From: Phocaeicola dorei
GTDB lineage: Bacteria; Bacteroidota; Bacteroidia; Bacteroidales; Bacteroidaceae
Assembly (NCBI RefSeq): GCF_013009555.1
Contig: NZ_CP046176.1
Span: 2,511,501 to 2,575,500 of the forward strand
Direction: 5' to 3'
DNA: 64,000 nucleotides
Of the stretch, positions 43,003 through 51,749 are shown in pieces; position 1 is the first letter of the stretch; each line of letters opens with the position of its first letter. The notes under the pieces were generated by a model. That model did not search any database. It was not told the DNA's origin and worked only from the letters and a program-made list of their open reading frames with translations. The translations under genes and the position numbers were made by a program.

Positions 43003-44763
43003 ATGTATATTGAACAAGTAAATTCTCCGCAAGACATAAAACGGTTTTCTGCGGAACAGTTAAGACAGTTGGCCGGTGAAGTCCGCAATGCATTATTGAC
43101 CAAGTTAAGTGCTCACGGAGGGCATGTGGGACCTAATCTGGGAATGGTGGAGGCTACAATAGCATTGCACTATGTATTCAATTCACCGACGGATAAGATG
43201 GTATATGATGTATCCCATCAAAGTTATACACATAAGATGCTGACCGGGCGTAAGGATGCTTTCCTGAATCCGGAGGATTATGATGTGGTGTCCGGATACA
43301 CCAATCCCCGGGAAAGCGGGCACGATTTTTTCACTATCGGCCATACTTCCACCTCTGTCAGTCTGGCTTGCGGTCTTGCCAAAGCCAGAGATCTGAAAGG
43401 CGGATACGAGAATATCATTGCCGTGATAGGGGATGGATCGCTCAGCGGCGGGGAAGCTTATGAAGGTCTGAGTAATGCGGGAGAAATGGGAACCAACCTT
43501 ATTATAGTGGTTAATGATAATGAAATGTCCATTGCCGAAAACCACGGTGGGCTCTATCAGAACCTGAAGGAACTGCGCGATACGGAGGGACGGTCGTCCT
43601 GTAATTTCTTCCGTTCTCTGGGGTTGGATTATCTTTATGTGGGAGAGGGGAATGATATTCCGTCTTTGATTGCGGCTTTTGCCAAGGTGAAAGATACATC
43701 ACGTCCCACAGTGGTTCATATTCACACACAGAAAGGAAAGGGATACGCTCCGGCAGAAGCCGACCGGGAGGAATTTCATTGGGAGATGCCTTTCGATCTG
43801 GAAACGGGTAAGCCGAAGGTGGATTGCAGCGGTATGGAGGATTACCATAGCCTGACCGGGAAGTTTTTGTTGGAGAAGATGAAGGAGGACCACACGGTTG
43901 TTGCCATCAGCTCGGGTACTCCTACTGTGATAGGTTTTACTCCTGAACGCCGGAAACAGGCAGGGCGTCAGTTTGTGGATGTAGGTATTGCCGAGGAACA
44001 TGCCGTGGCATTGGCATCGGGTATCGCTGCCGGTGGCGGACGTCCGGTGTACGGGGTTTACAGTACTTTTGTCCAGCGTTGCTATGACCAGTTGTCTCAG
44101 GATTTGTGTATCAATGGAAATCCGGCGGTGATCACTGTGTTTATGGGGACAGTAGCCGGAATGAACGATGTGACTCATCTGGGTTTCTTCGATATTCCGC
44201 TTATCAGCAACATCCCGAATATGGTTTATCTGGCTCCTACGTGTTCCGAAGAGTATTTTGCTATGTTGGAATGGGCTGTCCGCCAGACGGAATATCCCGT
44301 TGCTATCCGTGTGCCGGGAGCGGCAGTGGTGCATCGTAAGGAAGAGTTTGACACGGATTATAGCGAGTTAAACCGCTACAAAATGACAGCCAGGGGAGAA
44401 ACTGTCGCTATTCTTGCATTGGGTGCTTTCTATGATTTGGGACAGGCTTTGAAGAATAAGCTCCGGGAAGAGTCGGGTGTTGAGGCTACTTTGATTAATC
44501 CCCGTTACATAACAGGGCTTGACGAACCGATGCTGGAAGAGTTGAAAGTGGGGCATCGTATTGTCGTAACGTTGGAAGACGGGGTGCTGGATGGAGGATT
44601 CGGCGAGAAGATAGCGCGTTATTATGGTAATTCTGAAATGCGGGTGCTGAATTACGGACTTCGTAAAGAATTTGCAGACCGCTATAATCTGGATGAGCTG
44701 ATGAAAGCCAACAGGTTGACTGACAAGCAGATGGCGGAGGATATTGCCGGTATATTAGGATAA
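43003..44763 (+). CDS. DXS-like thiamine-diphosphate enzyme (divergent 1-deoxy-D-xylulose-5-phosphate synthase paralogue)
   Basis: The 586-residue protein aligns along DXS: HGGHVGPNLGMVEATIALHY (38-57), YDVSHQSYTHKMLTGR (68-83), the ThDP motif GDGSLSGGEA (143-152) and VGIAEEHAVALASGIAAGGG with the catalytic Glu. It is shorter than typical DXS (about 620-640). Two phosphate-binding arginines of E. coli DXS (Arg420 in DRAG, Arg478 in RYPRG) align with Met381 (VFMGTVAG) and Gly439 (IRVPGAA). The acceptor is therefore probably not glyceraldehyde 3-phosphate. It shares an operator with the adjacent flavodoxin operon. A second, canonical dxs is expected elsewhere. Confidence 0.85.
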   Translation: MYIEQVNSPQDIKRFSAEQLRQLAGEVRNALLTKLSAHGGHVGPNLGMVEATIALHYVFNSPTDKMVYDVSHQSYTHKMLTGRKDAFLNPEDYDVVSGYTNPRESGHDFFTIGHTSTSVSLACGLAKARDLKGGYENIIAVIGDGSLSGGEAYEGLSNAGEMGTNLIIVVNDNEMSIAENHGGLYQNLKELRDTEGRSSCNFFRSLGLDYLYVGEGNDIPSLIAAFAKVKDTSRPTVVHIHTQKGKGYAPAEADREEFHWEMPFDLETGKPKVDCSGMEDYHSLTGKFLLEKMKEDHTVVAISSGTPTVIGFTPERRKQAGRQFVDVGIAEEHAVALASGIAAGGGRPVYGVYSTFVQRCYDQLSQDLCINGNPAVITVFMGTVAGMNDVTHLGFFDIPLISNIPNMVYLAPTCSEEYFAMLEWAVRQTEYPVAIRVPGAAVVHRKEEFDTDYSELNRYKMTARGETVAILALGAFYDLGQALKNKLREESGVEATLINPRYITGLDEPMLEELKVGHRIVVTLEDGVLDGGFGEKIARYYGNSEMRVLNYGLRKEFADRYNLDELMKANRLTDKQMAEDIAGILG

Positions 44764-44774
44764 CCGTTTTACGG

Positions 44775-44806
44775 AATGGCTGAAGTTCAAGACTTCAGCC
44801 ATTTTT
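44775..44806 (+). terminator. Terminator after the DXS-like gene
   Basis: A perfect 12-bp stem, AATGGCTGAAGT (44775-44786) with its complement (44792-44803), has a 5-nt loop and a following T-run. Confidence 0.85.
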
Positions 44807-44871
44807 GTAATAGTGAAATAGATAAGCCGGATTAAAACTGTTTGTTACCATAAGTATGAGAACTGGAATAC

Positions 44872-46029
44872 TTATTCTTTTTCCAGAAGCGAATAAAACA
44901 CAGGATGATAATCGGGAAGTAGTTCCGGGTGAAAAGCTTTTATCATGTCACTCAGAAGAACATCGGGTGAGAGGGGAAGATTCTCATACAAAGGTATCCA
45001 TTCCAGATTGCAATAAATAACTTTCTTTTCTTTAAAAGCCCGAAAATCAGCATATTGTGGATTGGAAGCTTTTAATGCTTCATAAGAGAATTCTCCTTTA
45101 TAACCATTCATCACTCTCCAGTAGCCGGCATTATATCCTTTGGCGTATACGGTTTCAAAATCCATGAGTACACCTCCTGTTTCAGGATTATCCTTCATAA
45201 AGTAATCGGCCCCTGCGTCGGCGAACAAGCGGGCATAGAAACTTTGTCCTCCGGGTACATACCAGGTACCTCTTCTCATTTCTCCGCTGAATACACTGGG
45301 ACGCTGTTTTACATTGGAAACTTTGGCTTTCAATAGGTTATAGCGTTGTTCCATTTGTGCAAATAATTGGCATGCCTCTTCCTCTTTACCGATAAACATA
45401 CCTGCTACCTTGATCCATTCGGACAGCCCCAATGGTGATGTTTCCTTGAATGCCCAATAGGGGACCAGAGGGATGTTCAGCCCTTTCATCACTTCATACC
45501 CTCCCCGGCGGTTGGGAGATACGAAAATGATATCGGGTTGGGATGCAATGATAATTTCCGTATCAAAGTTTCCTTCCATTCCTATCTTTTTCACCCGTCC
45601 GTCTTTTAATCGGGCAAGCCATTCCTTATTCTGCATCCGGCGGGTGGTACTTGTCGCTACCACTTTGTCATAAGCATTCAGACCGGTAAAACCTGCCAGT
45701 TGCGGCGTGGTCATGCAGATTACTCTGTCTGTCGGAGTCGGAATAACGGTATAGCCATCGGGTATCTCGGCTTTTGTTCCTTTAGGAACTAAGGCGAAAA
45801 GTTCGGGTATTGCATGGTTATTGTTCGGCTCCGAGATGTACAGAAGCTTTACTCCATCCGGACGAACAGTTATTTTGAAGCCTTTGGCATAACGGGGGGC
45901 CAAGGCTGTTTGTATGGTATCTGCGGAAGATAGCCCGTTTTCACTCACTGGGTTGCGGCTTTTATAGCCGCAACCTGCCAGGCAGAAAGTTGTTATGAGC
46001 AGATAGACAAGTCTGGTTTTAGAAGCCAT
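44872..46029 (-). CDS. BtuF-like binding lipoprotein (paralogue)
   Basis: The start at 46029 (MASKTRLVYLLITTFCLAGC) gives a 385-residue lipoprotein with Cys20 as lipidation site; an in-frame start at 46074 would lie inside the BtuB-like gene. The class III binding fold and motifs (DRVICMTTPQLAGFTGL, KIGMEGNFDTEIIIASQPDI, FSGEMRRGTWYVPGGQSFYA) make it a clear paralogue of the protein at 29395-30546. It follows the BtuB-like receptor by 13 bp under a cobalamin riboswitch, so corrinoid binding is likely. No permease accompanies it, so it may use the importer at 30.6-32.6 kb. Confidence 0.88.
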   Translation of the reverse strand: MASKTRLVYLLITTFCLAGCGYKSRNPVSENGLSSADTIQTALAPRYAKGFKITVRPDGVKLLYISEPNNNHAIPELFALVPKGTKAEIPDGYTVIPTPTDRVICMTTPQLAGFTGLNAYDKVVATSTTRRMQNKEWLARLKDGRVKKIGMEGNFDTEIIIASQPDIIFVSPNRRGGYEVMKGLNIPLVPYWAFKETSPLGLSEWIKVAGMFIGKEEEACQLFAQMEQRYNLLKAKVSNVKQRPSVFSGEMRRGTWYVPGGQSFYARLFADAGADYFMKDNPETGGVLMDFETVYAKGYNAGYWRVMNGYKGEFSYEALKASNPQYADFRAFKEKKVIYCNLEWIPLYENLPLSPDVLLSDMIKAFHPELLPDYHPVFYSLLEKE

Positions 46030-46042
46030 GCTAAAAATAGTT

Positions 46043-48220
46043 TTATTGCTTGAAACGAACCAGCAGACTGACATAGAAAGAGCGTCCCGGTGTCAGAGTT
46101 GCATAATTACTGTTATAAGGACGGTCATCTGTGTAATTGAAAATGTTTTCAACTCCGACGGCGGGTTCCAGAGCAACAGATTTTAAATTGAATGAATGGC
46201 GTGTGTTGATATCCCAAAGCTGGTGGGCGGGGGCGTCACCGTAAGTTTTAGACCAGCGTGTACCTTGATAGCGTCCGTTGATTGCAATATTGAATGTATA
46301 ATCATTCCATGTTTTTCGCCAACTGGCATTGAAATTACCCGAGTGACGTACTGTTCTTTCCAAACGGATGTCTTCTGTACGGTTGCGCCCGTCCGTGTAA
46401 ATATAGTTTGCTCCGAACATGAAGCCTGTGAAGGGACGGACTGAAAAACCTATGTCAAAGCCTTTCACACGTGCCTTTTCTATATTACGGTACTGGCGTC
46501 TGCGAGTGATACCGTTTTCAATATCTTCGGGTGTTGTTCCTATATCTTCCGCTTCGATCTTGTCTTTCAGGTCATTCTGATAAATGGAAGCGGCAATGGA
46601 GAACAAGCGATGATTGTATTCTATATTCAAATTATAGAAATTGCTCTTTTCCGGGTCCAGGCCAGGGTCTCCGACAGTGATTTGTCCACGGCTTTCAGAA
46701 ACGGCATACATTTGTTGCAAGGTAGGTGAACGGAATCCGGCAGCGTAAGATGCACGTACATTCAGTCCTGAATATTGGTACATCAAGGATAGTTTGGGCG
46801 TGAACTGGCTTTTAAACTTTTCATTATAGGCATATCGTATACCTGCCACTACGCTGATTGCATCCAGTAGTTTTACTTCGTCCTGTACGTATGCTGCCAG
46901 TGTATAAACACTTTGGTATTCATTATTCAGCATCTTGCTGGTTTCAGTCGGCTCCAAGCCTTCGAATACATAGTCCAGTCCGGTAAAAAGTGTATTGTTC
47001 TCGTGAGTTTTGAATACACCTTTTAGATTGGCATTGGTGTAAGTCTGGTCTTTACTGAGGACTTCATCACCGGTTTTATGCGTTTTTGCATCATTTATAT
47101 AGTCATAAAAAGAACGGAAATTGGTGGTGCTTATATTCCCTTCTATATATGAAGCCCGCTTAGCCAACAGATATTTGGCTGTTCCACCCACTGTATAGGA
47201 CTGATGCCGGTTGTTGTAATCGTAAGCTCCGGTACGGTCGTTTTCGCTGATAAAAAGATTACCGTTTAAATGAAGACTTAAACGCTCTGTGGCTGCGTAG
47301 CTCAAGGTTTGGCTCACATTATGCGAATGATTTTTATAGACCGGTTTCTTTGTGGTTTCCACCAGTTCTCCCTTGCTTTCCTCATACGGATTCAGTTGCC
47401 ATCCATCCGAAGTGCGGTAATTATAGTTCAAGTGTGCGGATAATTTTCCATCATTGGCGTCTGCGTTGACTGATTCTGAAATTCGTCCGTGAGAACTTAC
47501 ACGGGTATTGGAAGATACATTCAATGCAGATTTAGGATCATCGGTAATGATATTGATTACTCCTGCGATGGCGTCACTGCCATAAAGGGCGGAAGATGCT
47601 CCTTTTAATACTTCAATACGTTTTACGGCATCCATATTGATCCGGTCGTAATCTATAGACCCCGAAATATCTCCGGCTACTTTTTTACCGTTAATTAATA
47701 CGAGGAGGTATTTATCAGGCAGTCCGTTTACGTATAGGGTTGTTCCCATAGCGGTGGTTTGCACCGAGATAGAGGGAACTAGTTTCACCAAAGCATCCTG
47801 GAAACTGGATGGATTGGCATTTTGCAGGTCACGTTGGGAAATGACCTCTACGGGTACAGGGCTGTCTTTCAGCTTGTGGTGAGTTCCGGTTCCGGTTACC
47901 ACTACCTGATCCATGTTGAAAGTGGTACCTTTCAGCCTTATCACCATTTCTTTTTGACTTTGACTGACTTTCTGAGTAACAGGAGCATAATTCAGGCAAC
48001 TGGTACGCAGGGTATACGTCCCCTCTTTGATGTCTTTCAACAAAAATTCTCCTTTAGGATTGGTAGCACATCCTATTGTAGTTTGTTCCAAACGTACGTT
48101 AGCGCCTTCCACCGGCTTTCCTGTACGGGCATCCACTACTTTTCCACTTAACGATATCTGGGCGGATGCACACACCACCATGCTGCCGAATAAGGCTGTC
48201 AGTAAACATTTCTTTTTCAT
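46043..48220 (-). CDS. btuB: BtuB-like TonB-dependent corrinoid receptor
   Basis: The 725-residue outer-membrane receptor has a signal peptide (MKKKCLLTALFGSMVVCASAQ) and a CarboxypepD_reg-like domain (about 22-105). A plug follows (VVVTGTGTHHKLKDSPVPVEVI; GASSALYGSDAIAGVINIITDD), then a 22-strand barrel ending in FYVSLLVRFKQ. Its leader is a cobalamin riboswitch, and a BtuF paralogue follows, so corrinoid uptake is the best assignment. Bacteroides species carry several BtuB paralogues with different corrinoid preference; which one this is cannot be told. Confidence 0.9.
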   Translation of the reverse strand: MKKKCLLTALFGSMVVCASAQISLSGKVVDARTGKPVEGANVRLEQTTIGCATNPKGEFLLKDIKEGTYTLRTSCLNYAPVTQKVSQSQKEMVIRLKGTTFNMDQVVVTGTGTHHKLKDSPVPVEVISQRDLQNANPSSFQDALVKLVPSISVQTTAMGTTLYVNGLPDKYLLVLINGKKVAGDISGSIDYDRINMDAVKRIEVLKGASSALYGSDAIAGVINIITDDPKSALNVSSNTRVSSHGRISESVNADANDGKLSAHLNYNYRTSDGWQLNPYEESKGELVETTKKPVYKNHSHNVSQTLSYAATERLSLHLNGNLFISENDRTGAYDYNNRHQSYTVGGTAKYLLAKRASYIEGNISTTNFRSFYDYINDAKTHKTGDEVLSKDQTYTNANLKGVFKTHENNTLFTGLDYVFEGLEPTETSKMLNNEYQSVYTLAAYVQDEVKLLDAISVVAGIRYAYNEKFKSQFTPKLSLMYQYSGLNVRASYAAGFRSPTLQQMYAVSESRGQITVGDPGLDPEKSNFYNLNIEYNHRLFSIAASIYQNDLKDKIEAEDIGTTPEDIENGITRRRQYRNIEKARVKGFDIGFSVRPFTGFMFGANYIYTDGRNRTEDIRLERTVRHSGNFNASWRKTWNDYTFNIAINGRYQGTRWSKTYGDAPAHQLWDINTRHSFNLKSVALEPAVGVENIFNYTDDRPYNSNYATLTPGRSFYVSLLVRFKQ

Positions 48221-48290
48221 CGAAATAATTTAAGAATTAATAATTAGCTTTCCTGGCCCCGGGAAAGCGTGAATTATCTATGTTCAGACT

Positions 48291-48464
48291 TGGCAGGTTT
48301 CCTGGCTTCACCCTGAAAAGCGCCTTCCCATTTCTTACAAAGGAAACAGTGGCATGGCGAGAGTTGCTTTTCATTGGACGGGCTTCACAGTAGCGGGCAC
48401 TGCTTCGGATTCTATAACCGAATTCCCTTTTATGCAAATACGGAAAGTACTTACATCACCAAAT
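48291..48464 (-). promoter_or_regulatory. Cobalamin riboswitch upstream of btuB
   Basis: On the minus strand the leader shows AAAAGGGAATTCGG, the GCAGTGCCCGCTACTGTGAAGCC core, the CCACTG box, GGGAAGGCG, and the closing CCAGGAAACCTGCC at about 48291-48305. The promoter -7 box TACCTTTG lies at 48471-48478. This element normally reduces expression when adenosylcobalamin or another cobalamin is bound. Confidence 0.92.
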
Positions 48465-48683
48465 CTGATGCAAAGGTAGGGTTTTATTTTAAAATCTTTT
48501 GGGATTCTGAAAATAAAAGAAACATTTTTGTGATGTTTGATACTGATTTATAGGCTTCTTAATATATAAGGAAGGGACAACTAAGGACGAATGGGCATTT
48601 TCTTTGGCAGGATGAGAGGCTTGTTTCCGATTTTAAATCCATAACTACTATTAATAGGTATTGACTGCTATTGGAAATAGTTC

Positions 48684-48691
48684 TATCTTTG
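48684..48691 (+). promoter_or_regulatory. -7 box of the His-rich gene and receptor
   Basis: TATCTTTG at 48684-48691 lies 11 bp before the ATG at 48703, leaving almost no leader, and excludes the in-frame TTG at 48661 as start. Confidence 0.55.
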
Positions 48692-48702
48692 TCCCCGTTA
48701 CG

Positions 48703-49041
48703 ATGAAGAAATATTTGATTCATATTCTAAAGCTCTTCCTTCCGCTGATATTTATTGCCTATTTGGGAGGGATCACCCTTTTTACTCACTCGCATGTGGT
48801 AAATGGGGTAATCATCGTACATTCGCATCCGTTTAAAGGGGAGCATCAACATACGGAGGTGGAATTGGAAACAATTTTCTTCCTCTCTTCTTTCGCTGCT
48901 TCCGATAGTTTGCTCACACCATTTTCCGCATCAATCTTATTAGTATTGCTATGCTTGCTGGCTACTCCGATTGTAGAACACATTAAACTGGCAAAAGCTT
49001 GTTGCGGCATTTATTTGCGTGCGCCTCCTGTTGTTTATTAA
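48703..49041 (+). CDS. Small His-rich membrane protein
   Basis: The 112-residue protein from ATG 48703 has a hydrophobic N-terminal segment (ILKLFLPLIFIAYLGGITLF). A histidine-rich stretch with HSH, HSHPF and EHQHTE (about residues 29-52) follows, then a second hydrophobic helix (ASILLVLLCLLATPIV). Histidine clusters of this type bind divalent metal in other proteins. It is encoded 108 bp upstream of a TonB-dependent receptor on the same strand, probably in one transcript. The domain family is not certain; a metal-related role is inference. Confidence 0.65.
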   Translation: MKKYLIHILKLFLPLIFIAYLGGITLFTHSHVVNGVIIVHSHPFKGEHQHTEVELETIFFLSSFAASDSLLTPFSASILLVLLCLLATPIVEHIKLAKACCGIYLRAPPVVY

Positions 49042-49149
49042 ATAAAGAATTTTCACGTTAGTAGAATGTTTTCCGTTGCCATTATGTGCATACGGATTCG
49101 TTCTTCTGACCGCTATCCTTTTATTCATAAATAAACAGAACAAGAACAC

Positions 49150-51453
49150 ATGAAGAAATACATTTTTTTCTTGATGGGAGTAGTATGCTTTTTACTCTCG
49201 TCACTGGCTGCGCACGCCAATGAATTGAATAAGTCTGATGCAAATATTATAGGACATGTATTAGATGAGAGTACGAAAGAACACCTCTCTTTTATCAGTG
49301 TATCGCTGAAAGGGACTACCATAGGGACTATGACTGACGCCAGTGGACACTATTTTCTTAAAAATCTGCCTGAAGGAGAATTTACCATGGAGGTAAGTGC
49401 TGTCGGTTATAAGACAGTCAGCCGGAAAGTAACTTTAAGAAAAGGGAAAACTTTGGAGGAGAACTTCGAGATAGAAGAGGATCTGATAGCGTTGGATGGA
49501 GTAGTGGTGTCTGCCAATCGTAGTGAGACCACCCGCCGTATGGCACCTACTTTGGTAAACGTAATGGATGTGAAAGTATTTGAGAATACAAATTCCTCTA
49601 CATTGTCGCAAGGGCTGAATTTCCAACCCGGAGTGCGTGTGGAAAATAATTGTCAGAACTGTGGTTTCCAACAAGTACGTATCAATGGGTTGGATGGCCC
49701 TTATACGCAGATATTGATCGACTCGCGTCCTATATTCAGTGCTTTGGCCGGTGTATATGGATTGGAACAGATACCTGCCAATATGATTGAGCGTGTAGAA
49801 GTGATGCGCGGAGGAGGTTCGGCATTGTTCGGCTCTTCAGCCATTGCGGGAACCATTAATATTATCACTAAGGAGCCTGTACGGAATTCAGGACAATTGA
49901 CACATACCCTGACAGGTATAGGAGGTACTTCTTCTTGGGACAATAATACGACACTGAACGCTTCATTAGTGACTGATAATCATAAAGCAGGATTGTATAT
50001 TTTTGGACAGAACAGAGAAAGAAGCGGTTATGACAGTGACGGAGATGGATATACCGAATTGCCAAAACTGAAAAATCAGACAGTAGGTTTTCGTTCTTTT
50101 ATTAAAACAAGCACGTATTCAAAACTGACTTTTGAATATCATCATCTCAGTGAGTTCCGTCGTGGCGGGAATAAGTTGAACCGTCCTCCCCATGAAGCGG
50201 ATATAGCCGAACAATTGCAGCATACTATCAATAGCGGGGGAGCGAAATTTGATTATTTCTCTCCTGATGAGAAACAGCGGCTGAGTGTATATGCCTCTGC
50301 ACAGCATACAGGACGTGACAGTTATTATGGTGGAGGACAAGATGTGAATGCGTATGGCGCGACCACGGATTTTACCTGGGTCACAGGATCGCAGTATATC
50401 TATAGTTTTGATAAATGCTTTTTTATGCCTGCCGATTTTACCGGAGGTTTGGAATATAACCAGGATAACTTGACGGATGATATGTGGGGATATAACCGTT
50501 ATACCAGACAAGAAGTCCGTATAGCCAGTGCATTTTTCCAAAATGAATGGAAGAATAAGCAATGGAGTTTTTTACTTGGAGGACGTTTGGACAAACATAA
50601 TATGGTGGATCATGTGATCTTTAGTCCGCGTGCTAATCTTCGTTACAATCCGACCGAGAATATGAACCTGCGTGCCAGTTATTCTTTCGGATTCCGTGCG
50701 CCTCAGGCTTTTGATGAAGATTTACATATAGAAAATGTAGGTGGGACAGTGTCTATGATTGAACTGGCAAAAGACTTGACAGAAGAAAAATCACAAAGTC
50801 TGAGCGTATCGGGAGATTTGTATCATCGTTGGGGAGATTTCCAAGGAAACTTGCTTATAGAAGGTTTTTATACTTTGCTTTCCGATGTATTTGCCTTACG
50901 CCAGATAGGGGAGCGTGACGGTATTATTATCAATGAACGGTATAACGAGAAGGGAGCCAAAGTGTATGGTTTGACTTTGGAAGGAAAGATTGCTTATCGT
51001 TCCTTACTTCAATTGCAGGCCGGCGTTACCATGCAGAAAGCTGAATACAAGCAGGCACGTGCATGGAGTGATGATGAAACGGTGCCGATGGAGAAAAAAA
51101 TGTTCCGTACTCCGGATACTTATGGATATTTCACTTTGTCATACAACCCTTTCGTACCGATGACTATTGCATTGTCCGGTACTTATACCGGTAGTATGAT
51201 GGTAGAGCATAAAGCTGGTTTTATTGATAAGGACATTGCAGTGAATACACCTGATTTCTTTGAATTGAATCTGAAAGCCGGTTATGACTTCAATTTGTAT
51301 AAAGGCATAACCATGCAAGTAAATGCCGGAGTACATAATATTTTTAATGCGTATCAAAGTGATTTTGACCGGGGGGCAAAACGTGATTCCGGTTATATTT
51401 ATGGGCCGGGTATGCCACGTTCTTACTTTGCCGGAGTGAAATTGAGTTTTTAA
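49150..51453 (+). CDS. TonB-dependent receptor (CirA/FepA type)
   Basis: The 767-residue receptor starts with a signal peptide (MKKYIFFLMGVVCFLLSSLAAHA). A CarboxypepD_reg-like domain (about 30-115) and a plug (VVVSANRSETTRRMAPTLVN; NCQNCGFQQVRINGLDGPYT; GGGSALFGSSAIAGTINIIT) follow, then the barrel to a terminal Phe (YFAGVKLSF). The plug CQNCGF pair of cysteines is conserved in a subgroup of Bacteroidetes receptors. It follows a His-rich membrane protein and has no riboswitch, so its ligand may be a metal chelate or haem rather than corrinoid. The substrate is unresolved. Confidence 0.88.
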   Translation: MKKYIFFLMGVVCFLLSSLAAHANELNKSDANIIGHVLDESTKEHLSFISVSLKGTTIGTMTDASGHYFLKNLPEGEFTMEVSAVGYKTVSRKVTLRKGKTLEENFEIEEDLIALDGVVVSANRSETTRRMAPTLVNVMDVKVFENTNSSTLSQGLNFQPGVRVENNCQNCGFQQVRINGLDGPYTQILIDSRPIFSALAGVYGLEQIPANMIERVEVMRGGGSALFGSSAIAGTINIITKEPVRNSGQLTHTLTGIGGTSSWDNNTTLNASLVTDNHKAGLYIFGQNRERSGYDSDGDGYTELPKLKNQTVGFRSFIKTSTYSKLTFEYHHLSEFRRGGNKLNRPPHEADIAEQLQHTINSGGAKFDYFSPDEKQRLSVYASAQHTGRDSYYGGGQDVNAYGATTDFTWVTGSQYIYSFDKCFFMPADFTGGLEYNQDNLTDDMWGYNRYTRQEVRIASAFFQNEWKNKQWSFLLGGRLDKHNMVDHVIFSPRANLRYNPTENMNLRASYSFGFRAPQAFDEDLHIENVGGTVSMIELAKDLTEEKSQSLSVSGDLYHRWGDFQGNLLIEGFYTLLSDVFALRQIGERDGIIINERYNEKGAKVYGLTLEGKIAYRSLLQLQAGVTMQKAEYKQARAWSDDETVPMEKKMFRTPDTYGYFTLSYNPFVPMTIALSGTYTGSMMVEHKAGFIDKDIAVNTPDFFELNLKAGYDFNLYKGITMQVNAGVHNIFNAYQSDFDRGAKRDSGYIYGPGMPRSYFAGVKLSF

Positions 51454-51465
51454 TTTGTATATATC

Positions 51466-51505
51466 ATTGCCGGGAGAGGACGGATAGCGCTCCTCTCCCG
51501 GCAAT
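51466..51505 (+). terminator. Strong terminator-like hairpin after the receptor
   Basis: A perfect 15-bp stem, ATTGCCGGGAGAGGA (51466-51480) with its complement (51491-51505), has a 10-nt loop. The T-tail is short (TTTGCG). Confidence 0.7.
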
Positions 51506-51520
51506 TTGCGTCATAGAATA

Positions 51521-51601
51521 AATAACCTATTATAGGGCTTTCGAACAGGTTATTTTAGATAATAATTCTTTTGATACACTTTATTTAGAATAATTATCTA
51601 A
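51521..51601 (+). repeat. Two inverted repeats upstream of metF
   Basis: AATAACCT (51521-51528) pairs with AGGTTATT (51547-51554). TTAGATAATAATTCT (51555-51569) pairs with 51587-51601 at 14 of 15 positions. Both lie upstream of the metF promoter, so the second could be an operator rather than RNA structure. Confidence 0.4.
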
Positions 51602-51615
51602 ATTGGAATGCTTTA

Positions 51616-51720
51616 TTGGATGTAAAATCTGCTATTCCTATCTTTGTGGAGAAATAAATCTGAAATGTGATTAATATAAAGATAAATCTCCTATATAACT
51701 ATCCGCTATATGGATTTATC
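51616..51720 (+). promoter_or_regulatory. metF promoter and leader hairpin
   Basis: TTGG at 51616-51619 and TATCTTTG at 51639-51646 are 19 bp apart. The ~97-nt leader contains GATAAATC (51681-51688) pairing with GATTTATC (51713-51720). No known methionine- or SAM-sensing riboswitch was recognised. Confidence 0.45.
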
Positions 51721-51749
51721 GGAATTAATAAGTAAAAAGGTCAAAAAAG

